DNA of 64,000 bases from Aquimarina sp. AU58 (GCF_900312745.1 NZ_OMPD01000007.1:6523-70522), one strand, 5' to 3'. Positions 27,160 through 37,418 are shown, numbered from the stretch's first letter. The notes: generated by a model from the sequence alone, not told the origin. A program made the numbers and translations.

Positions 27160-29103
27160 TTAGAATTCTAGAGTAATTCCAATTCTGGCATTTCTACCTT
27201 TGGTACTAAATCCTAAAATCTCCTGATAATCTTCATTGGTAATATTATGCATCGCTGCATAAACATTTAGATTTTTTAGTAATCGATGACTAATATAAAA
27301 ATCTAAAATTCCATAACCATCAAGAGAAACTTGTGTTGGGGCAAAAGTAACCGGGTCTGTATTAGCAAAATCATTATCTATACGCTTAGTATTGTATTGA
27401 TAGTTTAACGAAGTATATGTCTTTTCTCCTAGTTGATAACCTATACTGGCATTAATCATATGTTTAGGAATTCTAATATTATCATCTAGTTTGTCAATAT
27501 TAGTATATGTATAATTTCCTTTTACAGATAGTTTATCTTCTAACATCAATGTAGACACCTCTACTTCTACTCCATCTACCTTAATATCGCCTGGCGAATT
27601 AAAGTTCACAAAAGTAGTAGGATTAAACGTGATAAAATTTTCTGATTTACGATTAAAATACACTACACTCACTGTAGCTTTCTTCTTATGAGATAATTCT
27701 ACTCCTCCTTCTATAGTTGCACTTTCTTCTGGTTTAAGATCTGGATTTCCGGTAAGAAATGCTGTATCATACAATTGAAATAACGACGGTGTAATATATG
27801 CCGTACTATACGATGCTAATCCTTTGATATAATTATCTCCAAATGTATGAGTATATGATGGGTTTATATTGTAGACAACATGATTATCATAGGTACTATG
27901 AATATTATATCTCGCTCCCACATTTAGATTAAAACCAAAATCTGAAGCATATACTACATTAATATATGGATCTATTATATCAAACTCTGCATCGGTATCA
28001 CTAATTGTTTCTTCTAGATTTGTTGTACCAAAAGGAATATTTAGTAGGCTAAATTTACTATACGAACCATTAGCTCCAATAACCGTATGTAGTGTATTGT
28101 TAAAGGTATATTTATTATATGCATCAAAAGTATGTACATTACCTTCGTATTTTGAAGGAAAGCTAGACCTGGTAAGATCTCTTTCTAAAGAAGCAAAACT
28201 GTTTGTAAATGTAAAACTCCCCTTGGGGTATTTAATTTCCCAAAAAGACCCTGCTCTTAATTGTTGGCTTTCAAACCGGTTGTCTCCATCGATTCCTGCA
28301 GCAGCATCGAAATCATTTTTATATTGATCCAAATTTCCAAAAAAATGAAACCTGAAGTTATCATTCCATCGGTATCCTAACTTGGCATATACATTAAATT
28401 TAGAAAACGCATCACTTTCTGCTCCTTCAGCCTCTGCTGCCGATAATCCATCACTAAACTGGTTTCCTATACTTGCCAAATAGCTTACCTTTCCTAAGGT
28501 TCCGTTAATCGAAGCCAAGTTTACAAATTCATTAATATCATAATCCTGATCTTCCTGAGATTGATTAGTCCCTATACTGGATTGAAAACTAGCAGCGATT
28601 TTTTTCTTACTCTCAGATTTTGTAATAATATTAATTACTGCAGCCGCAGCTCCCGAGCCATATAGCGTACTGGATGCTCCTTTAAGAATTTCAATTTCCT
28701 GTATCTGATTCACCGATAATAATCGTAAATCAAAATCTCCAGAAGAAGTAGAAGGATCGCTAACCGTTACTCCATCAATTCTAATCACTACCTGACGATT
28801 ACGCCCTCCTCGTACGTAAACCCCAAGATCTTGTCCTGCCGCACTGCCGTTACCATTAATGAATAGGCCAGTTGCTCTTGAAAGTACTGTAGCTAACGAT
28901 TGTCCCTGGCTACGTTCTAGTTCTTTGGCAGTAATTTTAGTAATTACCTTACCACTTTGTTCTCGTTTTAAACTAAACTTAGAGTCAGAAATAACTACCT
29001 CGTCTAGTTCATTAACCACCTCGTCTATTTGGATCTCTTGTCCAAATACAAAAGAAGATCCCAGCATTAAAAATGCGGTTCCAAAAAATACTTTTTTGTT
29101 CAT
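27160..29103 (-). CDS. btuB: TonB-dependent receptor, probably for cobalamin
   Basis: The 647-residue protein has a signal peptide (ending VFGQ) and a plug domain (about 35-160). A TonB-box-like segment EVVISDSKF and the plug motifs GLFINGNGSAAGQDLGVYVRGG and IEILKGASSTLYG are visible. The barrel ends at LEF with the typical terminal aromatic. No carboxypeptidase-like extension is present at the N-terminus, which fits a BtuB-type rather than a SusC-type receptor. Assignment to cobalamin rests on the riboswitch directly upstream and on the divergent cobalamin operon. Confidence 0.9.
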   Translation of the reverse strand: MNKKVFFGTAFLMLGSSFVFGQEIQIDEVVNELDEVVISDSKFSLKREQSGKVITKITAKELERSQGQSLATVLSRATGLFINGNGSAAGQDLGVYVRGGRNRQVVIRIDGVTVSDPSTSSGDFDLRLLSVNQIQEIEILKGASSTLYGSGAAAAVINIITKSESKKKIAASFQSSIGTNQSQEDQDYDINEFVNLASINGTLGKVSYLASIGNQFSDGLSAAEAEGAESDAFSKFNVYAKLGYRWNDNFRFHFFGNLDQYKNDFDAAAGIDGDNRFESQQLRAGSFWEIKYPKGSFTFTNSFASLERDLTRSSFPSKYEGNVHTFDAYNKYTFNNTLHTVIGANGSYSKFSLLNIPFGTTNLEETISDTDAEFDIIDPYINVVYASDFGFNLNVGARYNIHSTYDNHVVYNINPSYTHTFGDNYIKGLASYSTAYITPSLFQLYDTAFLTGNPDLKPEESATIEGGVELSHKKKATVSVVYFNRKSENFITFNPTTFVNFNSPGDIKVDGVEVEVSTLMLEDKLSVKGNYTYTNIDKLDDNIRIPKHMINASIGYQLGEKTYTSLNYQYNTKRIDNDFANTDPVTFAPTQVSLDGYGILDFYISHRLLKNLNVYAAMHNITNEDYQEILGFSTKGRNARIGITLEF

Positions 29104-29189
29104 TACTTAAACACTTAATTTTTACAATTACCGGAAAAAAGTATGTAGTTTACCCATACCCAAACCTTTGTCCCGAAAGTTTGATTACA

Positions 29190-29440
29190 TCGAATAAAGG
29201 CAGGTCTCCTGGCTCGCGTCTTGTTGTTTACCTTCCCGATCGCTATAACGAGCAGTGGTTATAAAGAATTAACAACAAGCATCCTTTTTAATGTGGATAC
29301 AGCATACAGTTGCGGGAACAGCTCAGGAATATTGATTTACGATCCTAGAGGTTAGAAATACGATTAAAAATTAAAAAATCGCTATCCACATTTATCTATT
29401 TTCATTTTTCATTGTACCTGATTCCCTTTTAATCCTCAAC
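29190..29440 (-). ncRNA. cobalamin riboswitch
   Basis: On the minus strand all hallmark segments appear in order: AAAAGGGAATCAGGTACAA (near 29412-29430), GCTGTTCCCGCAACTGTA (29306-29323, the conserved core), the ACCACTG box (29253-29259), a GGGAAGG segment, and GCGAGCCAGGAGACCTGCC (about 29199-29217). An AdoCbl- or MeCbl-type RNA is expected to shut off the downstream btuB-like gene when corrinoid is plentiful. The expression platform should lie in the 87 bp before the receptor start. Confidence 0.95.
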
Positions 29441-29565
29441 TCCCCTGATTAAGGAGTATCAGAACCAAAATTCTGCGCGAATGTATTATATTTTACCGAA
29501 TTTTGGATTACTTTAACAAATAAATAATGTATTCAATTACCTTTGCTTTCTCTAAAACCAATTCA

Positions 29566-30078
29566 ATGTTATATTACATTACAGGAGGAGAGCGTTCTGG
29601 TAAAAGTGGATATGCACAGCGTCTGGCATTACAATTATCTGATACTCCTTATTATCTAGCCACTTCACGCGTTTGGGATGATGATCATCGCAAACGTATA
29701 GATAGGCATATTGCAGATCGTGACGAACGTTGGACTTCTATAGAAGAAGAAAAAGAAATTTCTAAAGTTGTAAAAAAGGATAGCGTCGTTGTAATCGATT
29801 GTGTAACTTTGTGGCTTACCAACTACTATATGGATACAAAAAATGATGTCCAACTCTCTCTGTCGCAAGCAAAAGCAGAATTTGCTAAACTATTAGATAT
29901 AAATGCGACCATAATTATCATTTCTAATGAAATCGGAATGGGAGTTCATGCTACTACTAAAGTGGGTAGAAAATTTACCGAACTACAAGGTTGGATGAAT
30001 CAGCATATAGCCAGTCATGCCGATAAAGCAATATTAATGATTTCTGGTATTCCTGTAGAAATCAAAGAATCTAATTAA
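29566..30078 (+). CDS. cobU: adenosylcobinamide kinase / guanylyltransferase
   Basis: I start at the ATG on 29566 (MLYYITGGERSGKS); the frame is open 13 codons upstream but the extra residues fit no CobU. The P-loop GGERSGKS starts at residue 6, followed by a basic-acidic central part and the VVIDCVTLWLTNYY segment of the family. The protein phosphorylates adenosylcobinamide and transfers GMP to give adenosylcobinamide-GDP. It is the first gene of a plus-strand cobalamin cluster, about 130 bp from the divergent riboswitch. Confidence 0.93.
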   Translation: MLYYITGGERSGKSGYAQRLALQLSDTPYYLATSRVWDDDHRKRIDRHIADRDERWTSIEEEKEISKVVKKDSVVVIDCVTLWLTNYYMDTKNDVQLSLSQAKAEFAKLLDINATIIIISNEIGMGVHATTKVGRKFTELQGWMNQHIASHADKAILMISGIPVEIKESN

Positions 30079-30090
30079 CCAAAAATACGC

Positions 30091-31128
30091 ATGGAATTTA
30101 CTATAAAACCTATCTTTAACAATAGCCTTGAAGCTACTCTTCAAAACAAAATTAATACTAAAACAAAACCTGTTGGAGCATTAGGAGTACTTGAAACAGT
30201 CGCCTTACAAATAGGTATGATCCAAAACACAGACCAACCGAGTTTAAACCAATCTACGATTCTCGTTTTTGCGGGTGATCACGGTATTGCCCAAAAAAGA
30301 GAAGTCAACCTTTACCCCCAGGAAGTAACCGCACAAATGGTTTATAACTTTATAAATGAAGGAGCAGCTATAAATGTTTTTTGTAAACAACACCAAATTG
30401 CGCTTAAAATAGTAGATGCCGGAGTTAATCATGATTTTGAAAATACTTCTGGTATTATTCACGCAAAAATTGATTATGGTACTCAAAATTATCAGGAAAA
30501 ACCTGCTATGACGATAACGCAATGTACTGAAGCTATACAAAAAGGTGCCGATTTGGTTATAGAAACATTTAATAATGGTTGCAATACTATAGGTTTTGGC
30601 GAAATGGGAATCGGAAATACCTCTGCTGCTTCATTATTGATGTCATATTTCACAGAGATTCCGATAGCAGAATGTGTGGGTTCTGGTACAGGGCTGGATA
30701 CTTCAGCTATCAAAATCAAACAAAAAATTTTATCCGAAGTGTACCAAAAACATACCCCTTCTTCTCCTCTTGATGCCTTAACAACTTTTGGAGGATTCGA
30801 AATTGCCATGATTACAGGTGCAATTTTAAAAGCAGCAGAACTCAAAATGACTGTTATCATCGATGGGTTTATCGTTACTTCTGCTGTATTGGTTGCACAT
30901 GCTATGCATCAAAACGTATTAGATTATTGCATATTTGCACATACATCTGAAGAGCAAGGACATCAAAAAATGTATGAGTTCTTAGATAAAAAACCATTAA
31001 TCAACCTTGGTATGCGCTTAGGAGAAGGAACAGGTGTTGCTGTAGCATATCCAATTATAGAATCTGCAGTTGCTTTTCTTAATACTATGGCTAGTTTTGA
31101 AAGTGCTGGAGTTTCTGATAATAATTAA
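30091..31128 (+). CDS. cobT: nicotinate-nucleotide:dimethylbenzimidazole phosphoribosyltransferase
   Basis: The 345-residue protein has the length and motifs of CobT: KTKPVGALGVLE near the N-terminus, FAGDHGIAQKREV, the GFGEMGIGNTSAASLL motif with the catalytic region, CVGSGTGLD, and a C-terminal LGMRLGEGTG segment. It makes alpha-ribazole phosphate from nicotinate mononucleotide and dimethylbenzimidazole (or other bases). It starts 12 bp after cobU. Confidence 0.95.
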   Translation: MEFTIKPIFNNSLEATLQNKINTKTKPVGALGVLETVALQIGMIQNTDQPSLNQSTILVFAGDHGIAQKREVNLYPQEVTAQMVYNFINEGAAINVFCKQHQIALKIVDAGVNHDFENTSGIIHAKIDYGTQNYQEKPAMTITQCTEAIQKGADLVIETFNNGCNTIGFGEMGIGNTSAASLLMSYFTEIPIAECVGSGTGLDTSAIKIKQKILSEVYQKHTPSSPLDALTTFGGFEIAMITGAILKAAELKMTVIIDGFIVTSAVLVAHAMHQNVLDYCIFAHTSEEQGHQKMYEFLDKKPLINLGMRLGEGTGVAVAYPIIESAVAFLNTMASFESAGVSDNN

Positions 31129-31165
31129 CTGCTCTAAAATACCCAAATTAAAAATATGAAAACAT

Positions 31166-31543
31166 ATGAAAAGAGGTGTGTTATCTGTTATTATCGCATG
31201 CATAGGTTTTTATTTCATGTATAAAATTAATCTATCGGGACATCATGTATTTTTAGAAATAAAAGAGAATACAGGAATTGCTCCTACAACACAAGTTCTT
31301 AGTAAATTATATAAAATCACTACTCTATGCATAGGGTTATTAAGTCTATATTTAGGAGTTATTTCTACTCTTAAAAAAAATAAAATAGGAATTTTAGGTA
31401 TCGTATTTTCAATAGTTCTCATTATTTTAGCATGTATACCATTTTCTAAATATCTACAGAAAAATTCTGCTATTAACACCGATTTTCATGCTAAAAAAGT
31501 TGCCATCCATACAAAAATGATAAAAGAAACATACGATTTATGA
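31166..31543 (+). CDS. small membrane protein in the cobalamin operon
   Basis: The 125-residue protein has three hydrophobic stretches (about 4-22, 49-67 and 74-95) and otherwise no motif I recognise. Its stop overlaps the cobS start in an ATGA arrangement, so it is translated together with cobS. CobS is itself a membrane enzyme, which makes a supporting role possible. I propose no specific function. Confidence 0.7.
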   Translation: MKRGVLSVIIACIGFYFMYKINLSGHHVFLEIKENTGIAPTTQVLSKLYKITTLCIGLLSLYLGVISTLKKNKIGILGIVFSIVLIILACIPFSKYLQKNSAINTDFHAKKVAIHTKMIKETYDL

Positions 31544-32304
31544 AAAAGGAAATTCACATCTTTTTTACTGCATTGATGTTTTTTACCCGTATTCCTTGCC
31601 CAAAATGGGTAAATCATGATCCCGAATATTTACATCTTAGCTCCAAGTACTTTCCTCTAGTGGGGATTATTGTCGGAAGTATTGGTGCTATTGTTTTTTA
31701 TGGAGCTTCTTTTATTTTTTCGGTAGAAATTTCAGTAATTCTATCTATGTTTTCTACCATTTATGCTACAGGTGCATTTCATGAAGATGGATTTGCAGAT
31801 GTATGCGACGGATTTGGTGGTGGGTGGACCAAAGATAAGATCCTTTTGATCATGAAAGATTCTCGTTTAGGTACTTATGGTACTATTGGGGTATTGTTAA
31901 TGCTAAGCATAAAATTTGCAGCATTAAGAGAAATAGAAATGTATTACATCCCATTTTTATTAATTTCTGGACATGCCCTAAGTCGTTTTATAGCTACCAC
32001 CTTGATCTTTACGCATCCCTATGTAAGAGATACAGAAAACAGTAAGGCTAAACCAGCAGCAAAAAGCATGAGTATACATTCATTATTAGTAAGTGCTATA
32101 TTTGGTATTGCTCCTTTATTTTTCTTCAAAAATCCCATGATATTTCTTACCTTAATCCCCATGTACCTGTCAAAAATGTTTTTAGCAGCCAAATTCAAAA
32201 AATGGATTGGTGGTCAAACAGGAGATTGTGCAGGTGCCGTACAACAACTGAGCGAAATTGTATTTTATCTTACTAGCATAGCATTATGGAAATATATCTG
32301 GTAA
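31540..32304 (+). CDS. cobS: adenosylcobinamide-GDP ribazoletransferase
   Basis: A 254-residue, multi-span membrane protein. The family motif is seen as AFHEDGFADVCDGFGGGW followed by the MKDSRLGTYG segment, and GGQTGDCAGAVQQL lies near the C-terminus. CobS joins adenosylcobinamide-GDP and alpha-ribazole (phosphate) to complete the cobalamin. It overlaps the upstream small membrane protein by 4 bp and cobC by 19 bp. Confidence 0.95.
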   Translation: MKKEIHIFFTALMFFTRIPCPKWVNHDPEYLHLSSKYFPLVGIIVGSIGAIVFYGASFIFSVEISVILSMFSTIYATGAFHEDGFADVCDGFGGGWTKDKILLIMKDSRLGTYGTIGVLLMLSIKFAALREIEMYYIPFLLISGHALSRFIATTLIFTHPYVRDTENSKAKPAAKSMSIHSLLVSAIFGIAPLFFFKNPMIFLTLIPMYLSKMFLAAKFKKWIGGQTGDCAGAVQQLSEIVFYLTSIALWKYIW

Positions 32305-32804
32305 GACATACCACCCCAAATATCGAAAAAGGAATTTGCTATGGGCAAAGTGATATAGGAATTACAAATACCTTTACTGCCGAAGTAGAAAAAATACATC
32401 AATCTATTCCTGTTCATGAAATTACAACTATATATAGTAGTCCATTACAACGGTGTAAACTATTAGCCCAAACATTCAAAAAAGAAATCATCTACGATCA
32501 TCGGCTTAAAGAATTAAATTTTGGAGATTGGGAGTTACAGCCTTGGGATGCTATACATAGTTCTGAAATAGATCCCTGGATGAACGATTTTGTAAATGTG
32601 CAAGTCCCAAATGGAGAGTCATATATCAAGCTACAAGAACGTATTTTGGATTTTTATACCTCTCTGGATCATATTTCTGAAGAAAAAATTGCAGTAATAA
32701 CACATGCTGGACCTATGAGAGCATTGCTTGCTAAGCTACAACAAATAGAGCTTAAAGACTCTTTTAGGATCAAGATTGCATACGGAGAAGTATTTAGTAT
32801 CTAA
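32286..32804 (+). CDS. cobC: alpha-ribazole phosphatase, histidine phosphatase family
   Basis: The 172-residue protein begins with LVRHTTPNIEKGICYGQSD, a histidine phosphatase signature with the catalytic His in RHT, and has the ELNFGDWE and ITHAGPMRALL segments. CobC removes the phosphate from alpha-ribazole 5'-phosphate or from adenosylcobalamin phosphate. The start lies within the end of cobS. Confidence 0.9.
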   Translation: MEIYLVRHTTPNIEKGICYGQSDIGITNTFTAEVEKIHQSIPVHEITTIYSSPLQRCKLLAQTFKKEIIYDHRLKELNFGDWELQPWDAIHSSEIDPWMNDFVNVQVPNGESYIKLQERILDFYTSLDHISEEKIAVITHAGPMRALLAKLQQIELKDSFRIKIAYGEVFSI

Positions 32805-32936
32805 TCTGATAAAATTTTAGTAGAAAAAATAATCTGCTCTTAATTTAATGTGTTGTAACAGATTTTCTATTACAGCATACGGGTTTAAAATCATTTCGGG
32901 ATTAAACTTATTCTGATTTACTATTTTTACAAAAAA

Positions 32937-34085
32937 ATGATGTTCATGCGTACTATATTTATCATTTCTTTACTATTCTTATTAAGTGCTTCTTGTAAGA
33001 AAACACCAAAAGATACAACTCCACTCACTGTGATGTATCTGGCTCCTCAAAATATTGAGTACGCCTCGGGATTTACTATTAAAAACCAAGAAAATTATAA
33101 AGAGATTAAGGTTACAACTCCCTGGCCAGATGCAAAAGAAGAGCTTACCTATATTTTACACCCAAAAGGAACAGAAAAACCATTTAAATCTCCAAATGCA
33201 ATATTTATTGAAGTACCTATAGAAAGAGTCGTTGTGACTTCTACTACAGATATTCCAATGTTAGAGTATATGAATCTTGAAGAGAAGTTAGTAGGATTTC
33301 CTCATACAGATTATATCTCTTCTGAGAAAACACGAGCTTTGATTAACAATGGTGCTATTAAAGAACTTGGTGAGGAATGGAATCTAAACACAGAAGTTGT
33401 TCTTGAGCTTTCTCCCGAATTAGTTGTTGGGTTTTCTTCTTCTGGAGATACAAAAGCTTATGATCTAATACAAAAAACCGGAATTCCTGTGGTGATTAAT
33501 GGTTCCTGGTTAGAAGAACATCCCCTAGGTAGGGCAGAATGGATAAAATTTATGGCAGCTTTCTTTGGTAAAGAAAAAATGGCAGAAGATATCTTTCAAA
33601 ATATTAAAAAAGAATACGACCAGGCAAGCACTTTAGCCAAAAACACAACTTCTTCTCCAACAGTATTATCGGGTAATATGTTTAAGGATGTATGGCATGT
33701 TCCTGGCGGAAACAGCTTCGTTGCCAAATTTTTAAAAGATGCAAACACTACATATTTATGGGAAGACGTAAAAAAAAATGGAAGCATGGCATTAAGTTTT
33801 GAAAGCGTACTTGAAAAGGCCCAAAAGGCAGAACTATGGATAGGATCAGGAAATTCTAAATCACTCGATGAACTAAAAGAAAAGAATCATCGGTATACTT
33901 TATTCGATGCCTTTAAAAATAAAGCCGTATATTCTTCAACATTAAAGATGGGTTCAAAAGGAGGATTAGTATATTATGAATTAGGACCTATGCGGCCCGA
34001 CTTAATTTTAAAAGATATCATTAAAATTGCTCATCCGGAATTGTTAATCGATTATGAACCCTTTTTTTTCGAAAAACTAAACTAA
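32937..34085 (+). CDS. btuF: ABC transporter substrate-binding lipoprotein (BtuF-like)
   Basis: The 382-residue protein has a lipoprotein signal (MRTIFIISLLFLLSASCKK; the best start is one of the ATG codons at 32937-32948). The fold is that of the cluster A-2 binding proteins: ERVVVTSTTDIPMLEYMN at the first lobe, a long linker helix, and the second lobe with GSKGGLVYYELGPMRPDLILKD. It binds corrinoid, judging from its neighbours. It is followed with no gap by the permease gene. The 132 bp upstream may hold a second promoter. Confidence 0.85.
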   Translation: MMFMRTIFIISLLFLLSASCKKTPKDTTPLTVMYLAPQNIEYASGFTIKNQENYKEIKVTTPWPDAKEELTYILHPKGTEKPFKSPNAIFIEVPIERVVVTSTTDIPMLEYMNLEEKLVGFPHTDYISSEKTRALINNGAIKELGEEWNLNTEVVLELSPELVVGFSSSGDTKAYDLIQKTGIPVVINGSWLEEHPLGRAEWIKFMAAFFGKEKMAEDIFQNIKKEYDQASTLAKNTTSSPTVLSGNMFKDVWHVPGGNSFVAKFLKDANTTYLWEDVKKNGSMALSFESVLEKAQKAELWIGSGNSKSLDELKEKNHRYTLFDAFKNKAVYSSTLKMGSKGGLVYYELGPMRPDLILKDIIKIAHPELLIDYEPFFFEKLN

Positions 34086-35117
34086 TTGACCCCAACCAAA
34101 TCATATAAACGTGTTTTTATAAGTATAATTATACTTTTGTTCGTTTGCTTTGTTGCAAATGTAAGTTTAGGCTCGGTATTTATTCCATGGTTAGATACGC
34201 TAAGTAGTCTAGTAGGCGGAGCAGTAGAAAAAGAAGCCTGGAGACATATCATTATTGATTATCGATTACCAAAAGCAATTACTGCCATAATTGTAGGCAG
34301 TGGGCTTGGGATTTCTGGATTATTAATGCAAACCTTATTTAGAAATCCATTAGCAGGTCCATTTGTACTCGGCATAAGCTCTGGAGCAAGTCTGGGAGTA
34401 GCACTGCTCATATTAGGAAGTGCATTTACCGGAGTTGCAGTATCATCTTTTTTAATTTCAAAATGGGGATTGGTTATTGCTGCCAGCTTGGGTAGTATAT
34501 TAGTATTGTTTGCCGTAATGCTTGTTTCAATTAAAGTAAGAGATACAATGGCAATACTTATTATCGGACTTATGTTTGGAAGTATTACAGCTGCTATAGT
34601 GAGTGTATTGGCCTACTTTGCTCCTGCCGATCAATTACAACGATATATTTTCTGGGGATTTGGAAGTTTAGGTAATCTATCCTGGCATGATGTACTTATA
34701 TTTTCTGGTATATCATTATTAGGAATGTTATTATCCATCCTTGCCATAAAACCTCTAAATACGCTACTCCTGGGAGAAAACTATGCTCGTAGCCTTGGGC
34801 TAAATATCAAGACAAGTCGTTTTCTAATTATTGTCGCTACGGGATTATTGGCGGGTAGTATTACTGCTTTTACCGGACCAATAGCCTTTATTGGTTTAGC
34901 TGTTCCTCATCTTACAAGACAATTATTTCATACCTCAGATCATAAAACATTAATTCCTGCCGTAATACTATTAGGCAGTATCATTATGCTGGTGTGTGAT
35001 AGTATTGCACAGTTACCATCTAGCGAATATACACTTCCTATTAATGCTATTACTTCATTAATTGGCGCCCCTGTAGTCATCTGGTTATTAGTTCGAAAAC
35101 GAAAAATGTTGTTTTAG
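34086..35117 (+). CDS. btuC: FecCD-family ABC permease (BtuC-like)
   Basis: The 343-residue protein has about nine or ten hydrophobic spans and the family motifs DYRLPKAITAIIVGSGLGISG, GPFVLGISSGASLGVA and PIAFIGLAVPHLTR. It starts with TTG directly after the btuF stop, so coupling is tight. No ATP-binding protein (BtuD) follows: the next gene is on the other strand. The ATPase must be shared or encoded elsewhere. Confidence 0.92.
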   Translation: MTPTKSYKRVFISIIILLFVCFVANVSLGSVFIPWLDTLSSLVGGAVEKEAWRHIIIDYRLPKAITAIIVGSGLGISGLLMQTLFRNPLAGPFVLGISSGASLGVALLILGSAFTGVAVSSFLISKWGLVIAASLGSILVLFAVMLVSIKVRDTMAILIIGLMFGSITAAIVSVLAYFAPADQLQRYIFWGFGSLGNLSWHDVLIFSGISLLGMLLSILAIKPLNTLLLGENYARSLGLNIKTSRFLIIVATGLLAGSITAFTGPIAFIGLAVPHLTRQLFHTSDHKTLIPAVILLGSIIMLVCDSIAQLPSSEYTLPINAITSLIGAPVVIWLLVRKRKMLF

Positions 35118-35170
35118 ACCTCTCCTTATATTTATCCTGGAGATTACCCTACAACATAATACCAAAATAT

Positions 35171-37111
35171 TTATTGTAGTATTGGTATTTCAATAGTAAT
35201 AATAGTTCCTCTTTTAAGACGAGAATCGACATGCATTACACCTGATAATTTTTGTATTCGACTTTCTATATTTGTTAAACCAATACCTAAAGATGTAACA
35301 GAGGTATCAAACCCTTTACCATTGTCTTCAAAAATAATATGAATAAGGTTATCTATAAGATCTATTTGAATTTCAACTTTACGGGCATTAGCATGTTTTA
35401 TGGTGTTTGTAATGAGTTCCTGAAAAATAGAGAATAATTCATTATGAAATGAATGATCTATTTCATTAATTTTATTTTCTGAATAGGTTGAAATATGAAT
35501 ACTTAATTTACTCGCATTTCCAATATTTTGCATATACTCCTTTAATAACTGTATAAAGTTATTATGTCTAAATTTTTTGGGAATAAGATCATGAGATAGT
35601 GTCCTAACTTGCTTATAAGTATCATCAATCTGTTGATAAATAGCATCCATTTTTCTTAAGTTTTCTTTGGCCAAACCAAACTGAAGCTTTATTGCTGCCA
35701 GGTTTCCTCCTATCCTGTCATGAAGCTCTTGAGCAATACGGTTTCTTTCTTTATCCTGAATACTAATCGAGGTTTTGATTAATTTCAACTCCTGGTCTCT
35801 TATTAAAGCTTCTATCTTTTGTTCTCCTATTTCTTTTTCTTTTTTATGCAGTAAGCTTTGACTTTTTAATTTTTGATAATATAGAAAAAGTAAACCCGCC
35901 AGAGGTATCAAGATTACGATAAACGCATATGTGAGGGTTTGTTTCTGAAATTGTTGCCTCTCTATTTCTAAAACTTTAAGTTCTTGATTCTTTTTTAAAA
36001 TTGTTATTTCTTTTTCTTTCTTTAATGTCTCATATTCTATTTCCAGCTTAGCTACTTCCTTATCTTTTTGTAGTTTTTTTATAGAATCTTGAATTTGAAT
36101 CTTTTTCTCTGTATTCTCTAAAGCTTCTTTGTAGTTTTTTTCTTCTAAAGCTATATGTTTCAAACTTTGATATACATATAATTGTTGCTTAAGATATCCT
36201 GATTTTTTGGCTATTTCTAATACCTCATTATACCCTTTTTTCGCATTTCTAAAATCCTTCTTCTCTCGATAAATTTCGCAAATATTAAGTATATTATTCA
36301 GGATAATTAAAGGGTAATTATATTCTCTTGCAATAGGTAATGATTTATTAAAATAAATAAAAGCTTTATCATCTTCGTACATATTTAAATACACTACGCC
36401 AATATTCAATAAAGTAACCGCTATATTTCTATTATTACCTATTGTTTTACGACGCTTCAGTGCCTTTTTATGATAAAATAATGCTTTTTCATAGTTCCCT
36501 AACTCCATATAGCACAAAGCAACACCCTCACTATAGTCCGGGTTTTCTTTATCTACAACAGTAGATGTTAAAAGTTCTAAAGATTTTGTGAAATCACCTC
36601 TAAGTTTATATGTCATCGCCAAACTTATAACTAACTTATCCTTAGTATCAGAATCTTTGGTTTTTTGTGTAATCTTAATTCCTTTTAAAGCCCATTTTTT
36701 ACTTTCCTCGATCAGATTTTTATCTTTGGAAGCATGCGAAAGAAGTAAGTGAAACCTAGATAAAAAATCTAGAGATACAGAATCTTGTTTACTTCCTATT
36801 AATCCAATAGCATTTTTAGAGTAAACCAATGATGAGTCAGTAGCATATTTATAATAATGATAGGTCGACAAAACATAATGTGCCAAAATCGTATTATGTT
36901 CACTTTTAGTTCTTTTTAATACCTCATGACTTATACTAAAGGCTTTTTCCCGATCCTGGTTTTCTGCCTTCATAAAACTTCTGGCATGCTCAAGCAGTAC
37001 GCTATCCTTTTTGGCAATCTTTATATCCTCTTTTTCATTTGTCTGGGCTTTTGCAATACCGCATATAATCAACAAAATAAATACAAGTGTAGGTTTTGAA
37101 AATATTATCAT
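35171..37111 (-). CDS. TPR sensor histidine kinase, orphan
   Basis: The 646-residue protein has a signal peptide (ending KAQT), six or more TPR-like helical pairs (about 75-330), a coiled coil (about 345-395), a membrane span (about 399-420), a second coiled coil, the HisKA_3 motif NRIAQELHDRIGGNLAAIK and the ATPase domain (N-box ELITNTIKHANARK, and EDNGKGFD). The design matches the kinase at 13077 but it has no adjacent regulator. A LuxR-type or LytTR partner elsewhere is likely. Confidence 0.9.
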   Translation of the reverse strand: MIIFSKPTLVFILLIICGIAKAQTNEKEDIKIAKKDSVLLEHARSFMKAENQDREKAFSISHEVLKRTKSEHNTILAHYVLSTYHYYKYATDSSLVYSKNAIGLIGSKQDSVSLDFLSRFHLLLSHASKDKNLIEESKKWALKGIKITQKTKDSDTKDKLVISLAMTYKLRGDFTKSLELLTSTVVDKENPDYSEGVALCYMELGNYEKALFYHKKALKRRKTIGNNRNIAVTLLNIGVVYLNMYEDDKAFIYFNKSLPIAREYNYPLIILNNILNICEIYREKKDFRNAKKGYNEVLEIAKKSGYLKQQLYVYQSLKHIALEEKNYKEALENTEKKIQIQDSIKKLQKDKEVAKLEIEYETLKKEKEITILKKNQELKVLEIERQQFQKQTLTYAFIVILIPLAGLLFLYYQKLKSQSLLHKKEKEIGEQKIEALIRDQELKLIKTSISIQDKERNRIAQELHDRIGGNLAAIKLQFGLAKENLRKMDAIYQQIDDTYKQVRTLSHDLIPKKFRHNNFIQLLKEYMQNIGNASKLSIHISTYSENKINEIDHSFHNELFSIFQELITNTIKHANARKVEIQIDLIDNLIHIIFEDNGKGFDTSVTSLGIGLTNIESRIQKLSGVMHVDSRLKRGTIITIEIPILQ

Positions 37112-37418
37112 ATGATATAGTAAATATTTTTATGGGACTTTATAGTATTTTCTCTTCAAAAAGATCAATAGTATCCTTAAAAATAAGGAATTAACTTTTA
37201 TTCCTATTATCTATCTCTATAGTAAGAGCGTTTTGACACTCCAAAAAAGATGTTATTTACAATTACAAACAAGATTATATGTATTATATTCTTCTGTCTA
37301 GAATACTTACACAAAATATCCTATTCGTAATTAACTCGAATCCAAATACTCTGGTTTCGAACAATTAAAAATCAAGTATTAATTTAAAATTCTATCTTTA
37401 AAGTAAAAGTATACAACA
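37112..37418. other. non-coding gap
   Basis: These 307 bp lie between divergent genes. I see no gene or strong structure apart from TATCTTTA at about 37393-37400, which could be a -7 box for the DinB-like gene. Confidence 0.5.
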
